Source: Amoebidium appalachense (taxonomy: Eukaryota; Ichthyosporea). From it: a stretch of DNA of 64,000 bases. A model generated the notes under the pieces. The model saw only the letters and a program-made list of their open reading frames with translations, was not told the origin of the DNA and searched no databases. Shown here piece by piece: positions 35,714 to 64,000 of the stretch. The position numbers and the translations under genes were made by a program. The first letter of the stretch is position 1. Each line of letters begins with the position of its first letter. The stretch lies in contig CAVNZM010000012.1 in assembly GCA_963693365.1 (NCBI GenBank), positions 7,192,001 to 7,256,000 of the forward strand. Direction: 5' to 3'.

Positions 35714-36290
35714 AGCGTCCACCCCCCCACCTGCTCGAAGGAGTGGTGGGTGCCCTCCCCCCCCCCCCCCCCCCCCCCCCCCCCTTTCCCCAAGCTGACC
35801 GCTGGGGTGGTGCCTCCCTCCCTCCCCCCCCCCCCTGCGAGTGCGCGTCTGCGACTTGTGTGCAATGTGGACGTGGGTGTGTGTACATGTCAGCAAGGTG
35901 GGTGTGTTTGGCCGCATGTACATCATCGCAATACATTCGGCACTGCTAATCACTGTAGTGGCCTGTGTGAGTCAACGTCGTGCCACATGTGCAATTGTGT
36001 GGACGCAAAATGCGCAAGCATGTGCGAAGTTACAATGCATTTCACGTGTCTGCGAGAGAAGAGCTCGATGTGTGTGTACACGTGTGGGCCCGGATGTCAC
36101 AGTGCATGTGTGTGTGTCTGCGCGTTTGTCTGCATGTGTGTTTGTGCATGTATGTGTGTGCCTGTGTTGCCCTTAATATGTGTGTGTGTTTCTGTTGTTG
36201 GTAATGTTGCATGCATGATGGTGCATGACGCATGGATGATTTGCGCCAGACGGATTTCCAGGGGGGCCGGGGGAGCTAGCAAGAGGGCGC

Positions 36291-36324
<34 letters not shown>

Positions 36325-36605
36325 AGGAGGACACCCATCCCTTCAGGGGGTTGGTGGGTCCTTCCCCCCCCCCCTCCCCACCACACACACACACACAGCC
36401 GGTGAAGGGGTAGCGCTAGTGGGTCGCCGCCGGCCTTCCTCCGGGGGGGGGAGCGGGAGTAGACCTACCCCTTCGGTGGGGGGGAAGGGGGGGGGTCTCA
36501 CTTCAAAAGGGGAGGGGGGGGAGGGGGGAGGGGTTCCCCACCTCTCCCCCCCAATTTACTGCTACCACCCACCCGTCAAAATCAAAAAGCCTAATCTAAG
36601 GTCGG
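35617..36605. mobile_element. Degenerate ~1-kb element with inverted terminal repeats
   Basis: The left end reads TTAAGGCTTTTTTTCAATTT, GGGTGGGTAGTAGTAAAT. The right end, reverse-complemented, reads TTAGGCTTTTTGATTTTGAC, GGGTGGGTGGTAGCAGTAAA. The match covers about 55 bp with gaps. The inside is G/C-rich tract sequence without a recognisable transposase. Confidence 0.5.
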
Positions 36606-36735
36606 CTTTAGAATATGTCATATTGCTGACAGTCAGACTCGGTGATTGGCTTTGCCTAAATATGGTGTTGTTTGTGTCTCACTCTCTCTCTTTTCAAAAA
36701 TTATTGCGTATTTGCCATACCGTTGAAGATAACTA

Positions 36736-36834
<99 letters not shown>

Positions 36835-36860
36835 TGTACACACACACACACATGCACACG

Positions 36861-36943
<83 letters not shown>

Positions 36944-37157
36944 GCACACACACACACACGCACTGTGCCAGACGGTTTGTGGGCGCGCTCACATCCATCC
37001 ACACACGTCCGAGTCGTCATCAAGTTTGTGCGCACGTCACTTAGACAGAAGCACTGAGTTTCTTCACGGCTTAGAGGCACAATCATGGCCACCCACACAA
37101 TGTCATACATATACGCAGCTTGAGCACACACACAGTGTACACACACACACACACAGT

Positions 37158-37221
<64 letters not shown>

Positions 37222-37420
37222 CATGTACACCCTCTCTCTTCCCCCCTCTCTCATTCACTTAACCACTCACCAATCGTCTTACACACACGCAAACACAAAC
37301 ACACAACGACAGACGCACACACGCACACACCTATGCACGTGCACGCGCACGCACACACACACACTGTCACACACACGCACACGCACACCGTGACACACAC
37401 GCACACACAACACACGTACG

Positions 37421-37493
<73 letters not shown>

Positions 37494-37664
37494 CATCCCC
37501 CTCCCCCCCCACTAACTCTCTCTCTCTCTCCAGCTCTCCCCCCCATCCCCCCGCTCTCTCCCCCTCCCCCTCTTCCTCCTTCCCTCCCTCTCTCCCGCTC
37601 TCCTAAACCGCTCTCCTCTCTCTCTCTCTCTTTCTCTCCCTCTCTCTCTCCCTCTCTCTCTCTC

Positions 37665-37765
<101 letters not shown>

Positions 37766-38027
37766 TCTCTCTCTCTCGCTCGCTCGTCACCATCCATCCA
37801 CGGAATGCAGTTGTCACACATAAAACGTACACACACGTACACACACACACCCGCAAGTTGAACCAGTGAGCACAGATGTATGCTGCAATTGTCTCAATTC
37901 AAATCTTGTCCTAAGTTTCAAGTCAGTGCCGGTGCGAGTGTGGCTACGATGGGGGAAGGAGAGAGAGGTACACCGGAAGGAGCAGCGTGTTTGTGTTTGT
38001 CATCCGGGGCCGCCGCGGGAGGGGGGG

Positions 38028-38059
<32 letters not shown>

Positions 38060-38350
38060 GCGGGGGGGAACTCGGAAGCCGGGGGAGGGGGGGGGGGGGG
38101 GGGGGGGGGGGGGAGGGAGGAAGTGTTTTATTGTAGCTGTGTGTGTGTGTGTGTGTGTGAGTGTGTGTGTGTGTGTACGTGTTTGTGTGTGTGTGCGTGT
38201 GCGTGTGCGTGTGCGTCTGTGTGCGCGTGCGCGTGCGCGTGCGTGTGCGTGTGCGTGCGCGCGTGGGTGTGTGTGTGTGGGGGGGGGGGGGGCGGGAGGG
38301 GGGAGGGGGGGGGGGGGGGAGGGGAACTTCGAAGAAGAGAGGTCGCTGCT

Positions 38351-38395
38351 AGCCAAGGCCTCCTAGATACAACTACGGAGGCCTTGCTGTTGGCT
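38351..38395. other. Hairpin-forming inverted repeat
   Basis: AAGGCCTCC (38355-38363) and GGAGGCCTT (38377-38385) form a perfect 9-bp stem with a 13-nt loop, with AGCCA/TGGCT pairing outside. It stands at the border between simple repeats and ordinary upstream DNA. No U-tract follows and no function is evident. Confidence 0.6.
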
Positions 38396-39412
38396 CGGAC
38401 CAGTGCTCCTTTCTTTGTTGACTCAAAGCTTTCACCCTGGAATTCAGGACAGGTTCCCAAGAATCCCAGCCAATCGGGTCTGACGTCAAACTCGAATCAA
38501 CGGCAATAACAGCTTTACACAGAGGGGGGTTGACTCGAGAATGTGTCTTGACGCATGATGTTTCAGTCAAGAAAAAATTGGTAGAATGATGCCCTAATGT
38601 TATTAATAATGACTATGAAATATAAAAAAATATTAAAAGTTGACGGATAAGACCTGTTTGTGCTTCTATATTTTTCATCGAGCTCATTCAAATTTGGGAA
38701 AAAATTGTACCCGAGTGAAACGGTGTTCTAACGTAGATAGAAACTATTGGCTGATAATCACCTACCTGACGCTCTTGCTCTGGATGAGCCACACGGGATT
38801 TGTTGAACGCTCACCGTTGTTACAAACCCTGAACGATTATGCTCAGAATCAACATTGAGTAATAATATAGTACAACAAAAATAGGCAAGAACACCCTTGG
38901 GTCCCAAAAAATAGCAAGGTTACAATATTGAAAGTGTCAGCTGAGGGCCGGCCATAACACCCAAGCACCCTGAGTGGCTGCACAAGTGACATCAATAGGA
39001 GCCAGTCTTAAAAATTCTGAATATTGCGAACCCGGGAGGACGGCAAAAGACATCCTTCGTAGTTCAAGAAGAAAAATGTTGTCTATTTCCTGCAACTTGT
39101 TCACTGAGAAGTCAAGAAGTAAGACAAGGCGATAAATAATGATTAATTCGCCTTTTTTCCAACTTAAAGGACTTTTTCTTGTGCGATTAAGTTGGGAAAT
39201 GCAAGAGCCGTCAAAGCGGACAGCACACCGTTTTTCAGTTTTATAATCCTACACTGATGCTCAATCAACCAATTATAAAACGACGTTTGTAGCATTAAAT
39301 CATAGATTATTCAATCTGCTATATTCATTTGTGGGATTGGTTTACGTTTAAAAGTCATTGATGTATGCTTTTATCATACAGAAGATTCGGGATAATTGGA
39401 TATCACAGGGTT

Positions 39413-39419
39413 ATATAAA
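39413..39419 (+). promoter_or_regulatory. Probable TATA box of the SLC45-like gene
   Basis: The sequence GGTTATATAAACC lies in otherwise ordinary, non-repetitive DNA about 184 bases before the ATG at 39603. It is the only clean TATA motif noticed just ahead of a gene start in this window. Confidence 0.5.
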
Positions 39420-39602
39420 CCATTCACAGCCCACGTACCCGATCAGTTCAAAACAATCGAGTAGCCGTGTAAGTGGAGTGTAGAAGTGAGGATTTTTTCA
39501 AGAACATTCCTGAAACGCAATCCTCAATTTCTTTGTCACTGACATGAATCAGTGCTTGAGATTCGCATACGAAAAGGACTTGAAGTTGAAGAGGGAGGGA
39601 AA

Positions 39603-40790
39603 ATGGAGTTTCAAAATTCACAGCAGAGGGTTTCAAATACCCCGGGTCGTACGGCACGTCCAGTTGCAAGGTGAGTTTTTCTAGCCAACCCCACTCACTT
39701 AGTGCACTTGCCCTTTGTCATGATGTTTAGGAATGCATGGACACTTACATGTTCTGAGTTTTGCAAATGCTTTAGACAGTGTAAACCGAAGGCTAGTTTT
39801 GGCCATGGGCTCCAGTCGGTGGGGCTTGTTTGTTTTTTTTCCCCTAACCCCCCCCCCTCCCCCCCCCCCCCCCCCCCCCCCCTTCCTCCCTCTCTCCCTC
39901 CCTCCTCTCTCTCCCGTTCTCTTAGCCCACGATGTCGTGTCGCTGTTTTCAAGCTTTCATGGGCATGCCTTTTCGAGCTAGTGGGCGAACGGCTGCTGTG
40001 ACCACATATTCTAACTGTGGATCTTTCCCCCCTTTCAAGCACTGCGATAGCACCGTCTTGTGACGGTTGCTGTTGGCCACATGGCCATCGAATTCGCGGC
40101 TTGCCTCACTGGTGGGAGGTAGCCTATGCCAATAAATATGACTTTTAAAAAAACTCTAAATTTGTCTTGTGGTGTCGACGTTTGGCCCCTGCTCTCCCCC
40201 TTCAGCTCTCATGTTTCACGTTTTCCCCTCGGTTGCTTGAGTTGTCGCCATTTTAAGCACATGCGCGACCCAGAACCACTATGGGTCATTCCTTCTCTAT
40301 ATTTCTTGCCCTGTTTACTACTTGCTAGCCTGAACACGTGTTGCATCAACGAGGTCATCACAAATTTGCTACTTGCACAAGCATTAGTTCCTCGAATTCA
40401 CCTGTTTTACCCCAACAGCTTTAGACCAGACAACGCGGCCAGCACGAAACCGACCTCTGTGCGGCTACCACCGCTACAAAACATTAAGATTGGAGCTCAC
40501 GAGATTACCCCTCTCCCCTTGTGGCAGTTACTGTGCATCGGTTTGCTGGGTCTCTCCGTAGAGTTCTGCTGGGCGGCAGGCGAGGCAGTAATCATCCCTT
40601 ACTTGACTGGCATGGGCTTGCCGGTCGAGCTTGCAGGGTTGGTGTGGCTGGCGAATCCCATGATTGCTGTGTTTTTCCAGCCGTTGCTTGGTTCTCTTAG
40701 CGACAGGTGCACGCTAAAAATGGGCCGCAGGAGACCGTTCATCATCGGGCTGACCATTCTTGGGTAAGTGTGCACGGGGATGCAAATTGT

Positions 40791-40822
<32 letters not shown>

Positions 40823-41953
40823 TTGCCCTGTTGTTTGGAGAGTTTTGAGTGATTTTGGGGTTGTGCGTCTTATCTTGCTCGTTTGCAGGAGCTGATGGGG
40901 TTACCGTGCTCCATTGGTTGTTTATAGCAGACAACTTTTTTGTTAGAGAGACTGCTGGATGTCGATTTTTTGCTGAATCACTGACTTCAAACCTTTTCTT
41001 GCAGGTGCATCGGCATCCTCGGATTGGTATTTGGACCTCAGATGGTCAGTGGGGGCAGCGGGGTAATAGCCCTCAGTTTTGTTGCCTACGCCCTTGCTGA
41101 CATTGCGCACAACTGTCTCATTGGTTTCGGCAGAATGCTTTTGGGTGACCTTTGCCTTTCGGAGCAGACACAGACGGCCCATGCCACGTTTTCAATGCTT
41201 CAGATGTTCGGAAGGTTGTTGGCTCTTCTCGCTGGAATCGTGAACCTGTCAGTTTTGTTTCCGTTTTTCACCACCGATGCCCATACCCATTCACTTCTAT
41301 TCCTCAGTTTTTGGGTTCTTGGTGTGTGTGCGGCGGTTGCGTGTTTTGCGGCGAAAGAGCAGCCGCTTGAGCACAGGCCTATTGCAGTTGAGAGCGGATA
41401 CTCGGAAAAAAGCCCACTCATCAGATCACCTAGCAAGAAACGTGGTCACGATTATACCCTTGCGCATACACCAACGGAAACGGAAGAGTTTTTCGGTGCG
41501 GAGAAGAAAAAGGATGCGTGGTGGCGGCTCCCGGCGGATTTGTACGAACTCCTTGCGCTCACGTTTTTCGGGTGGGTGGCGTTTATGGCGCAGGGGTTTT
41601 ATTGGACGGAGTGGATTGGTCTTGACACGTTGGTGCCGGGCACAAACATGCGCGAGGCGTTCTTCACGCTTACGTTGTTTGCCTGTGCATCTATGGTTAC
41701 TGTTGCACTGATGCCTTTTTTGGTTAGTAACGCCAACCCCCCCCCCCCCCCACCCCCCCCCCGGTCCCTTCTTCCCCTCCGTCTCTGCTCTATACCCCTT
41801 TCTCTCCATTGCTTTAGAACAAACAAAGAGCACAATTTCATTTTCATAGCTCTTGTCATTGTCACTGCACAAACAATCTTCATTTTGTAACAGAATCTCG
41901 TTACCGACACACACGACACGGCATGCACCATGCATATTTTGTTTCTTTCTCCC

Positions 41954-41984
<31 letters not shown>

Positions 41985-42407
41985 AAAAAAAAAAAAGAAA
42001 ACTCATTCTCTGCAGGCTGGTCTGACTCATTTTTCACCATACCGTTTTCTTTCTCATTCTAACACAATCCGGTATACACCCACCCGCACACAGAACAAGG
42101 CAGGAGCCATGCGTGTGTTCGTCCTCGGCCAACTTCTTCTCATGTCCGCGATGGTCCTGACTCCCCTCGTCGAAAACGTAACGTCAGCATCCGGTGTAAT
42201 GGTAGCGAGCGGTATTGCCTATGCGATACACAGCAACAACTCGTTTATGTTGTGTGATCAACTGGTGGATGGATACGATGAGGAACGAAGGGGTCTCTAT
42301 GCCAGTCTGGTCAATGCTACTTTGACTGTGGGCCAGATTATTGTCGGCGCTTTTGCTGGGTATGTGTACCCCCACCCCTTATTTTTTATATTTTTTTTTC
42401 TTGCTTT

Positions 42408-42458
<51 letters not shown>

Positions 42459-42678
42459 AAAAAAAAAAATTGCAGGGGAAGATCTGGGATATAGGAGTCT
42501 AAGCTGTCTTTCTCTTGACCACATGACCGTATTACTGACGTAACATGTACTCCACAGGCTGATGATCAAGTGTATGAATGGCCAAATCGACATTTTCTTT
42601 GCAGTGATCGGCGTTGCGGGGGTAGTGGCGGTTGTTGCTACTGTTGTGCTCGCCAGATTTTTCAAGTCAAGGAAGTAG
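39603..42678 (+). CDS. SLC45/GPH-family (sucrose-transporter-like) sugar:proton symporter
   Basis: Five exons with matching phases: 39603-39670, 40419-40763, 41005-41722, 42094-42359 and 42558-42678 (TAG), giving 505 residues, the usual length for SLC45 and plant SUT carriers. Exon 1 encodes only MEFQNSQQRVSNTPGRTARP. Membrane segments start at LPLWQLLCIGLLGLSVEFCW. The hallmark loop between helices 2 and 3 is LLGSLSDRCTLKMGRRRPFI, with the RRRPF core of the glycoside-pentoside-hexuronide group. A charged cytoplasmic loop in exon 3 (IRSPSKKRGHDYTLAHTPTE) separates the two six-helix halves. The last helix ends in LARFFKSRK. Likely role: proton-coupled import of a disaccharide or glucose at the plasma or an internal membrane; the substrate cannot be told from sequence. 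A TATA box lies 184 bases before the ATG. Exon boundaries follow GTGAGT, GTAAGT, GTTAGT and GTATGT donors. Confidence 0.9.
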
Positions 42679-43882
42679 ACTAAATTTCATCCGGTGGTTT
42701 TCAACCTAGTGAAAAACGGACTCGGTTTTCTTTTACAGTTTTCCAGTAACTTTTGTCTGTTAACGTTGTATGTATGTGATGTTTTTTGATGAGAATGTGC
42801 AACTCTTCCACTATAAAAGTAGTGTTGCGAAAGAAAAGAGGCACACCACTTTTCGTAATGATTCGAATGTATATGCTCCTGACGAGGTAGAGATTTTCGA
42901 AGTATACGCAGAAGTTTTTCTTCCGTAGGATATCAATGCTGGAAATTCGATATGCCTAATACATAGCAACAGAAATCTGTAAATGATCATTCATTAGCAG
43001 AGCTTGCTTCCCGCTCTTGCGCTTTCTTGCTGTTTTTTGAAAACTGAAACTGCATGTATTCTGTATTATGGGTGACTTTATACATACCCGTCTTTGACGG
43101 GGCCAAAAAAAAAAAAATGGTAATATTTCTTAAAATTTTTGTTGTTCTTTGGCAGTCTCGTGGAGCATTTCCGGGACCCCCCCCCCCTTCCTTTCTCTCA
43201 ATCCCTACGCTCAACTTATTTTACTGCGCCTTTAACCTCTTCGGGCCGGCCCTAATTGATTTGGCCGGCAGCCGGCCAGTTCTAAACAGCTCTAAACAAC
43301 TCTATTGCAGCTCAAAATCGATAGAAAAGGTTCAAATAAATTGTAAATATCGCCACGTATATGTCTTACCTACATATGTTTCTAAGTTGGTTTGGGGAAA
43401 ATATCATTAATTCGTGTACTTTTGTATCTGTTTCTGTGTTTCTGAAGTGACTATCTAGGGGAAATTGCCGGTATGAACAGGTTAATTAAATTGTTTCGTT
43501 GTGGTAGTTAATATATATGCACGTATGCACGGGCACTTCTGATTCGTGACTATGGGTAATCGTAACAGAGAGAGACTTTTGCGTTCGTTGCGAGTCCTCC
43601 TTCCATTCGAAAACTTTCTCTTTTCAACCAGAGCAATAGGCAGCTGGTCAATTTTGGAAAAACTTTATGAACGCCGAAAGAAGTCTGGAACAGTGGTGTC
43701 TTGGTCATAGACACCGTCGGAGTTCAGTGCCCCTCACCCCCTCAATATGCCAACTCCTCCGCTGCCTGAACATACCCCCCCCCCCCCCCCCCAATCGATG
43801 AGAGTGGAAGGGAGGTAGAGAGGCGGAGAGGGGGAGGCGGGGGAGATGGAGGGGGGGGGGGGGGGGGGGGGGGGAGAGAGGG

Positions 43883-43980
<98 letters not shown>

Positions 43981-44246
43981 TTGAGAAGGGGGGTGGGGGA
44001 TGGGGGTTGGATGGGGGAGGGTGGGGAAGAAAAAGAGAGAGAAAGAGGGAGAGGGGGAATCCGACGGATTGAGGGGGGAGCGAGGGAGGCTAGGCAAGGG
44101 AGAGAGTCAGCCAGACAATACCCACAGCTCAAAGACTGCAACAGGCATGCACACGTACGACCAAACTTTATTGCTCCTTCGACGAATCTGCTACCGTTTT
44201 GTTCACATGCTTTGCAAAATCAAATGTAGTAGAGCTATCCAAATGG
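42679..44246. other. Convergent 3' regions of the SLC45 and methyltransferase genes
   Basis: Two genes point toward each other here. 42679-43720 is ordinary AT-rich sequence, probably including the SLC45 3' UTR. 43770-44060 holds poly-C, poly-G and a (GA)n tract at 43888-43970. No coding block recognised. Confidence 0.5.
44167..44172 (-). promoter_or_regulatory. Polyadenylation signal AATAAA of the methyltransferase gene
   Basis: The minus strand reads GGAGCAATAAAGTTTG here, 75-80 bases after the methyltransferase stop codon. Position and consensus fit a eukaryotic cleavage/polyadenylation signal. Confidence 0.6.
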
Positions 44247-45105
44247 TCACACTCCACTTCTGCCCCCATGCTTCACAAACCACCATATATCCGTGATGTG
44301 AGGATAGGTGGTTTTCGCACTTCCACTTGCGCCGTCTGTATTTGAAGCGAACTCCGGGATGTTTGCTCGTACATACTCCCTGACCTCCCGTTCCAAATCT
44401 TTCTGATCGCTTTCCCGCAAAGATGCAATAAAACTAGTGCTGAGCACACGTGTCCAGATGTCATCTTCAGATACCTGTAAAGAAAAATGAAATGCTGTGC
44501 AATTGCTTGGTGGTGAACATGTCACTTGTTTCCGGATGTGTAAAAACCTCCTCCCACCACCCCTTGTAATATTGAGGTGTGCTCCCATCGTTTCTTCGTG
44601 ATATTTTCCGGAATCCTTCCAGCCAGGGGTTGTTATCGTCCATTTTGTTCCATACAAGGGCAACACCACCACCTGGTTTCAAAACACGGTAAAACTCTCT
44701 CAGGGAATCCATGTTAGAAAACCAGTGAAACGCCTGTGCCGTCACGATGGCATTAACAGATGCATCCGAAAAAGGAAGTTTGGCTGCGGTGCCTTCCAAA
44801 ATAGGCAAGTCTGGAAGCACCTCCACGAACTTCTGTCGCATTTCAGCAACGGGTTCCACAGCGACTAGCTTAATCTCAGGGTGTGTGGAATGAAAAACAC
44901 GAGTGAACTTTCCCGTCCCAGCTGCAAGATCTACCACTATACTCTCTGAACCCAAGTTAAGAGTTTTCACAATGAAATGTACTGATTCATTGGGGTATGA
45001 TGGCCGTGAGGATTCATACGCCGATGCCTGAAGGGAAAAGCCCTTCGCTGCCACGGCATGTACCTCTCCAGACACTGGGTGAGCCATCACGTCAATTGTA
45101 TACAA
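44247..45105 (-). CDS. Class I SAM-dependent methyltransferase (Methyltransf_11, trans-aconitate/CRG1-like)
   Basis: Starts at 45105 (MYTIDVMAHP) or at the second Met at 45087. SAM-binding motif I is VVDLAAGTGKFTRV, followed by the acidic strand LVAVEP, then LEGTAAKLPFSD and the post-motif AIVTAQAFHWF. Motif III is FYRVLKPGGGVALVWNKM. After motif III the usual C-terminal block IWTRVLSTSFIASL follows in another frame. The switch can be explained by one extra base near 44480-44500 or by a 61-nt GT-AG intron (44525-44465), which joins phase 1 to phase 1 and reads HPETNDIWTRV. The stop is at 44247. Expected product is 266-285 residues, typical for this small cytosolic group, which methylates small molecules. 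The substrate is unknown. AATAAA follows the stop by about 75 bases on the minus strand. Confidence 0.87.
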
Positions 45106-46332
45106 CGTCTAGGGACCAAGGCTGTTAAACTAGCCGAGTGGGCAAGAAAAAGGACCAAACAGCAGATTCAAAGCACATATACAGTGTACTATGTCTCTGT
45201 AGCTAAAATTAGGTTTGTGAAAGATGAATGTGGTGGGTGGAAGGAAAGAGTTGCAGATACATGGGAAATTGACCCTTGAACAACCCAACGATTGTCTCAA
45301 GTTACCCAATGCTTTCCAGTGTAAGCAGCTACTGTTTTTACAGATATTATTGCTGTTTCATTTCAATTTATATAGCATTATCTATGCAGCACTACACATG
45401 AGCCCCGGAAGGGAGGGAGAACGAGAGAGAGACACAGAGAGCGAGCGAGCAAGCGAGTTTTTTTTTCAAGTTTTGGTTTTGTCGGGGTGCCAAATTTTTG
45501 AAAGGTTCATGCTGATTGGCTTCAATAGTTTTTGGCCGGTGCGTCAGTCTAAATTTAGCAACCGAGTGAGCCACAAGTTGACGCGCAGCGGAAAAGTGGC
45601 TGGAAAAGAGAGGAGGTAGGGGTAGGATGTAGGAATGTTGAGTTAGGCATGCATTCATGTTTAGTGCTAAGTTCATTTATTGACAAGGTGTTGTCATGTG
45701 TTTCATATAGCTTGGATTGGAAGTGAGGTGTTGCGGTTATTTTTGGGTCATTCAAGGCGGTTCACCGGTTCACCGAAACTTCATGCTAGCATTGGGGAGG
45801 GCAGAGCGATAATTTGTGTTCAATGAGCTAGATCCTTATGTTACCAACAACCACCATATGCACAACTAGTAAAGATATACGAGGAGAGTTAAGAAAAGAG
45901 GCCATGTGTGGCAGGATGACACTGCACCAGTGCTGACACGTCGACGAGCTTCAGTGGGGGAGAACTTTTTCAATGAAAGGCGCGAAGGGAAACGCAGTTG
46001 GGTTATTCCAGCTGTGAATTGAGAACAGGGTGCTCTAGCTGGGCTAGATTTCAAACCAATAAGGTGGGATTACACGCAAGTGTTAGAAATGTGAAAAATG
46101 CTGGTGCTTGCACGCACGTACACATGTATACATAACCAGCGCACAGAGCCACACATATACGCACGAACCTCGCACACACACGCACACACACACATGCACA
46201 CACAAACACACACGCACAGACACACACACACATACACTCACACACACAAATACACGCAAAAACGCGCGCACTTGTGCGCGCGCACACACACACGCACGCA
46301 CGCACACACACATGCACACACACAAAGACGCA

Positions 46333-46423
<91 letters not shown>

Positions 46424-47121
46424 GCACGCGAAAGCACACGCACTTCTATGCCCGCATAGCTGAACGCGCAAATCTAAGCCTCATGTGCACAAGCACGCGT
46501 GCGCACACACACACATGCAAACACTCAAACACACGCACATGCACGCACACACACATGTATGTGCCACAGACTTCACATTTGGTGCATTTCATTTGAGATT
46601 ATATCCTTTTGGGTGAGCTCTGATTGTGTTAGGCTGGTGGGTTCGTAAGCACACCCGCACAAGTGTCAACACACGCACGCACGCACAAGCATGCGCGTAC
46701 ACACGCACAAACACGCAGAGACTCGCTAACCTTTCCTTCTTTCGTTGTTTCTTGACCCTCTATGTAAACACTAGCACTTTGCAGCACGATGACAATAGTA
46801 ATGTTCATTACGAACCTTCACCTTTCATCAAGCATTCAACGTTCACTTGCAACAACACCAATAGAGGATTACAAAAACCAGACACTAGGTTCTACAGGTG
46901 CGCATATGAATGCTTGCACCCACAAACACAACAAAAGCTCCAACTCACAAACAAAAAAAGTGTGGCACCCTTACCTACATACAGAATGCACGTTTCGGGA
47001 TCTAATATACACTACGAAGAACACGAAGTAACAGATAGAAAGGATTGAACACGAGCATATGGCGGGGGGGAGGGGCGGAGGAAGGGGGAGATATTTTTTT
47101 CTTTTCTTCTTCTTTTTTTTT

Positions 47122-47152
<31 letters not shown>

Positions 47153-47422
47153 GGCGCGGGGGAAGAGGGGTGAGATCCAGTGGTGGTGAGGGGGGCTTTT
47201 TTTTTTTTCTGTGTCTCCTATTTCCTTCTTCCTTTCGTGTTTTTTGGGGGTGGGGAGTGGGTGGGGAAGGGCAAGTGCGTGTCTTCTTTGGGGGGGGGGG
47301 GGGGAAGGGGAGGGGGTGTGAGGGAAGGGAGGGAGGTTGGCGTTGTGTGTGTGTGTGGCCCGCGCGCACGCGCGCGCGCGCGCATGTATGTGCATGTGTG
47401 TGTGCATGTGTGCATGTGTGTG

Positions 47423-47514
<92 letters not shown>

Positions 47515-47836
47515 CGCACACATGCGTTGTGGTGGGGAGGGGAGGGGGAAAGGGCGGAGGGAGAGAAGTGGGCAATGTTTCTATGTGCGTGCAAGTGCGC
47601 GCGTGCACGTGTGCGCGTGTGCGTGTGCATTCCTGCATGTGCATGTGTGTGTGTGTGTGCGTGCATGCGTGCGTGCGTACGTGTGTCTCCGCACATTCGT
47701 GTGTCTTTTTGCTTGAGGGGAGGTGGGGTTGGGGCAGGGGAGGCAGGGGACGGGGTTGGAGGGGGGGGGGGGGGGGGGGGAGGGGAAGGGGGGGGGCAGT
47801 GCTAGCCAGTGGCATGATCTCAAAAGGTTTTGGCAG
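45106..47836. other. Region between the methyltransferase start and the first recognised Furry exon
   Basis: 45106-46080 is ordinary sequence. 46130-46560 is CA/CACG repeat, and 47040-47800 is T, G and GT repeat. One or more 5' exons and the promoter of the Furry gene should lie here, but none could be identified with confidence. Confidence 0.4.
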
Positions 47837-63648
<15,812 letters not shown>

Positions 63649-63670
63649 GTATGTTGGACCTCCCCCCCCC

Positions 63671-63746
63671 CCAAAAAATAAAAAAATAAATAAATAAATA
63701 AATAAATAAACAAATAAAATAAAATAAAATAAAATAGAATAAAATG
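63671..63746 (+). repeat. (AAAT)n-type A-rich repeat after poly-C
   Basis: Follows a short poly-C tract just after the last recognised donor. Another C-then-A arrangement with AAAT units is at 31379-31475. Confidence 0.85.
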
Positions 63747-64000
63747 AACACCCAAACCAAGCGGCAGTGATTAGTTGGAGCTAAATATTAGCCTGTGCCT
63801 TCGTGCTCACTAGCTTCTGCCAATGCACACCATGTCGACATACTGTGCGGGCTCACGACAAGCACACAAAGATGTACCCATATTGAAAAACCGATTCACG
63901 CACGCGCACACACACGCACACACACGTGCTAGTACACGTGTATGCACACCCACACACACACATGCACACACACACACGCGCGCGCGCGCGCGCGCGCACA

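Noticed and set aside
35672-37057. 461-codon open frame
   Set aside because: Composed of poly-C, poly-G and CA translation with no recognisable domain and no splice logic.
46626-47048. 140-codon open frame as a 5' Furry exon
   Set aside because: Sequence has no Furry-like features and is partly CA-repeat derived; no confident donor links it to 47837.

Overview
This looks like nuclear DNA of an intron-rich eukaryote. Six protein-coding genes can be read as chains of short exons with matching splice phases. Almost everything between exons is simple-sequence DNA: (GT)n, (CA)n, (GA)n and very long poly-C or poly-G tracts. The gene set is a Groucho/TLE co-repressor, an ADAM10-type metalloprotease, a Furry-type scaffold, an SLC45-type sugar transporter, a CHX/KHA1-type cation:proton antiporter and a class I methyltransferase. 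This mix of animal-type regulators with a fungal/plant-type CPA2 antiporter suggests an opisthokont, most likely a unicellular holozoan such as an ichthyosporean-like protist. That placement is inference. All exon calls come from reading splice sites, phases and family resemblance by eye.

Layout. 1-6965 (minus): the 5' half of an ADAM10-like gene, from signal peptide to the start of the metalloprotease domain; the catalytic part lies beyond the left edge or is not recognisable. 6966-11486: no gene seen. 11487-15177 (minus): cation/H+ antiporter. 15178-17312: shared upstream region of two divergent genes. 17313-33294 (plus): an 18-exon Groucho/TLE gene, about 674 residues. 33295-39602: no gene seen, with a degenerate inverted-repeat element at about 35.6-36.6 kb. 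39603-42678 (plus): 5-exon SLC45/GPH transporter (505 residues) behind a TATA box. 44247-45105 (minus): SAM-dependent methyltransferase with an AATAAA signal. 47837-63648 (plus): 19 exons of a Furry/Tao3/Mor2 protein (about 794 residues read), running off the right edge.

The most interesting signals are in the introns. (1) In sense orientation (GT)n tends to sit at the donor end and (CA)n at the acceptor end; in two Furry introns both are present and could pair to close the intron into a hairpin. (2) A SINE-like repeat family with a 3' poly-C tail occurs about a dozen times, every copy noticed being inside an intron and in the sense orientation of its host gene. (3) Degenerate tandem copies of exon edges, with their splice sites, recur at spacings of about 180-200 bp. 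(4) The Groucho gene carries one extra base in its Q domain that breaks the frame although the alignment on both sides is gapless. (5) A 272-bp nearly perfect foldback element flanked by TTAA lies in a Groucho intron.

The genes have no evident joint pathway. Groucho, ADAM10 and Furry are each linked to cell signalling or morphogenesis in animals, but nothing in the window links them functionally.
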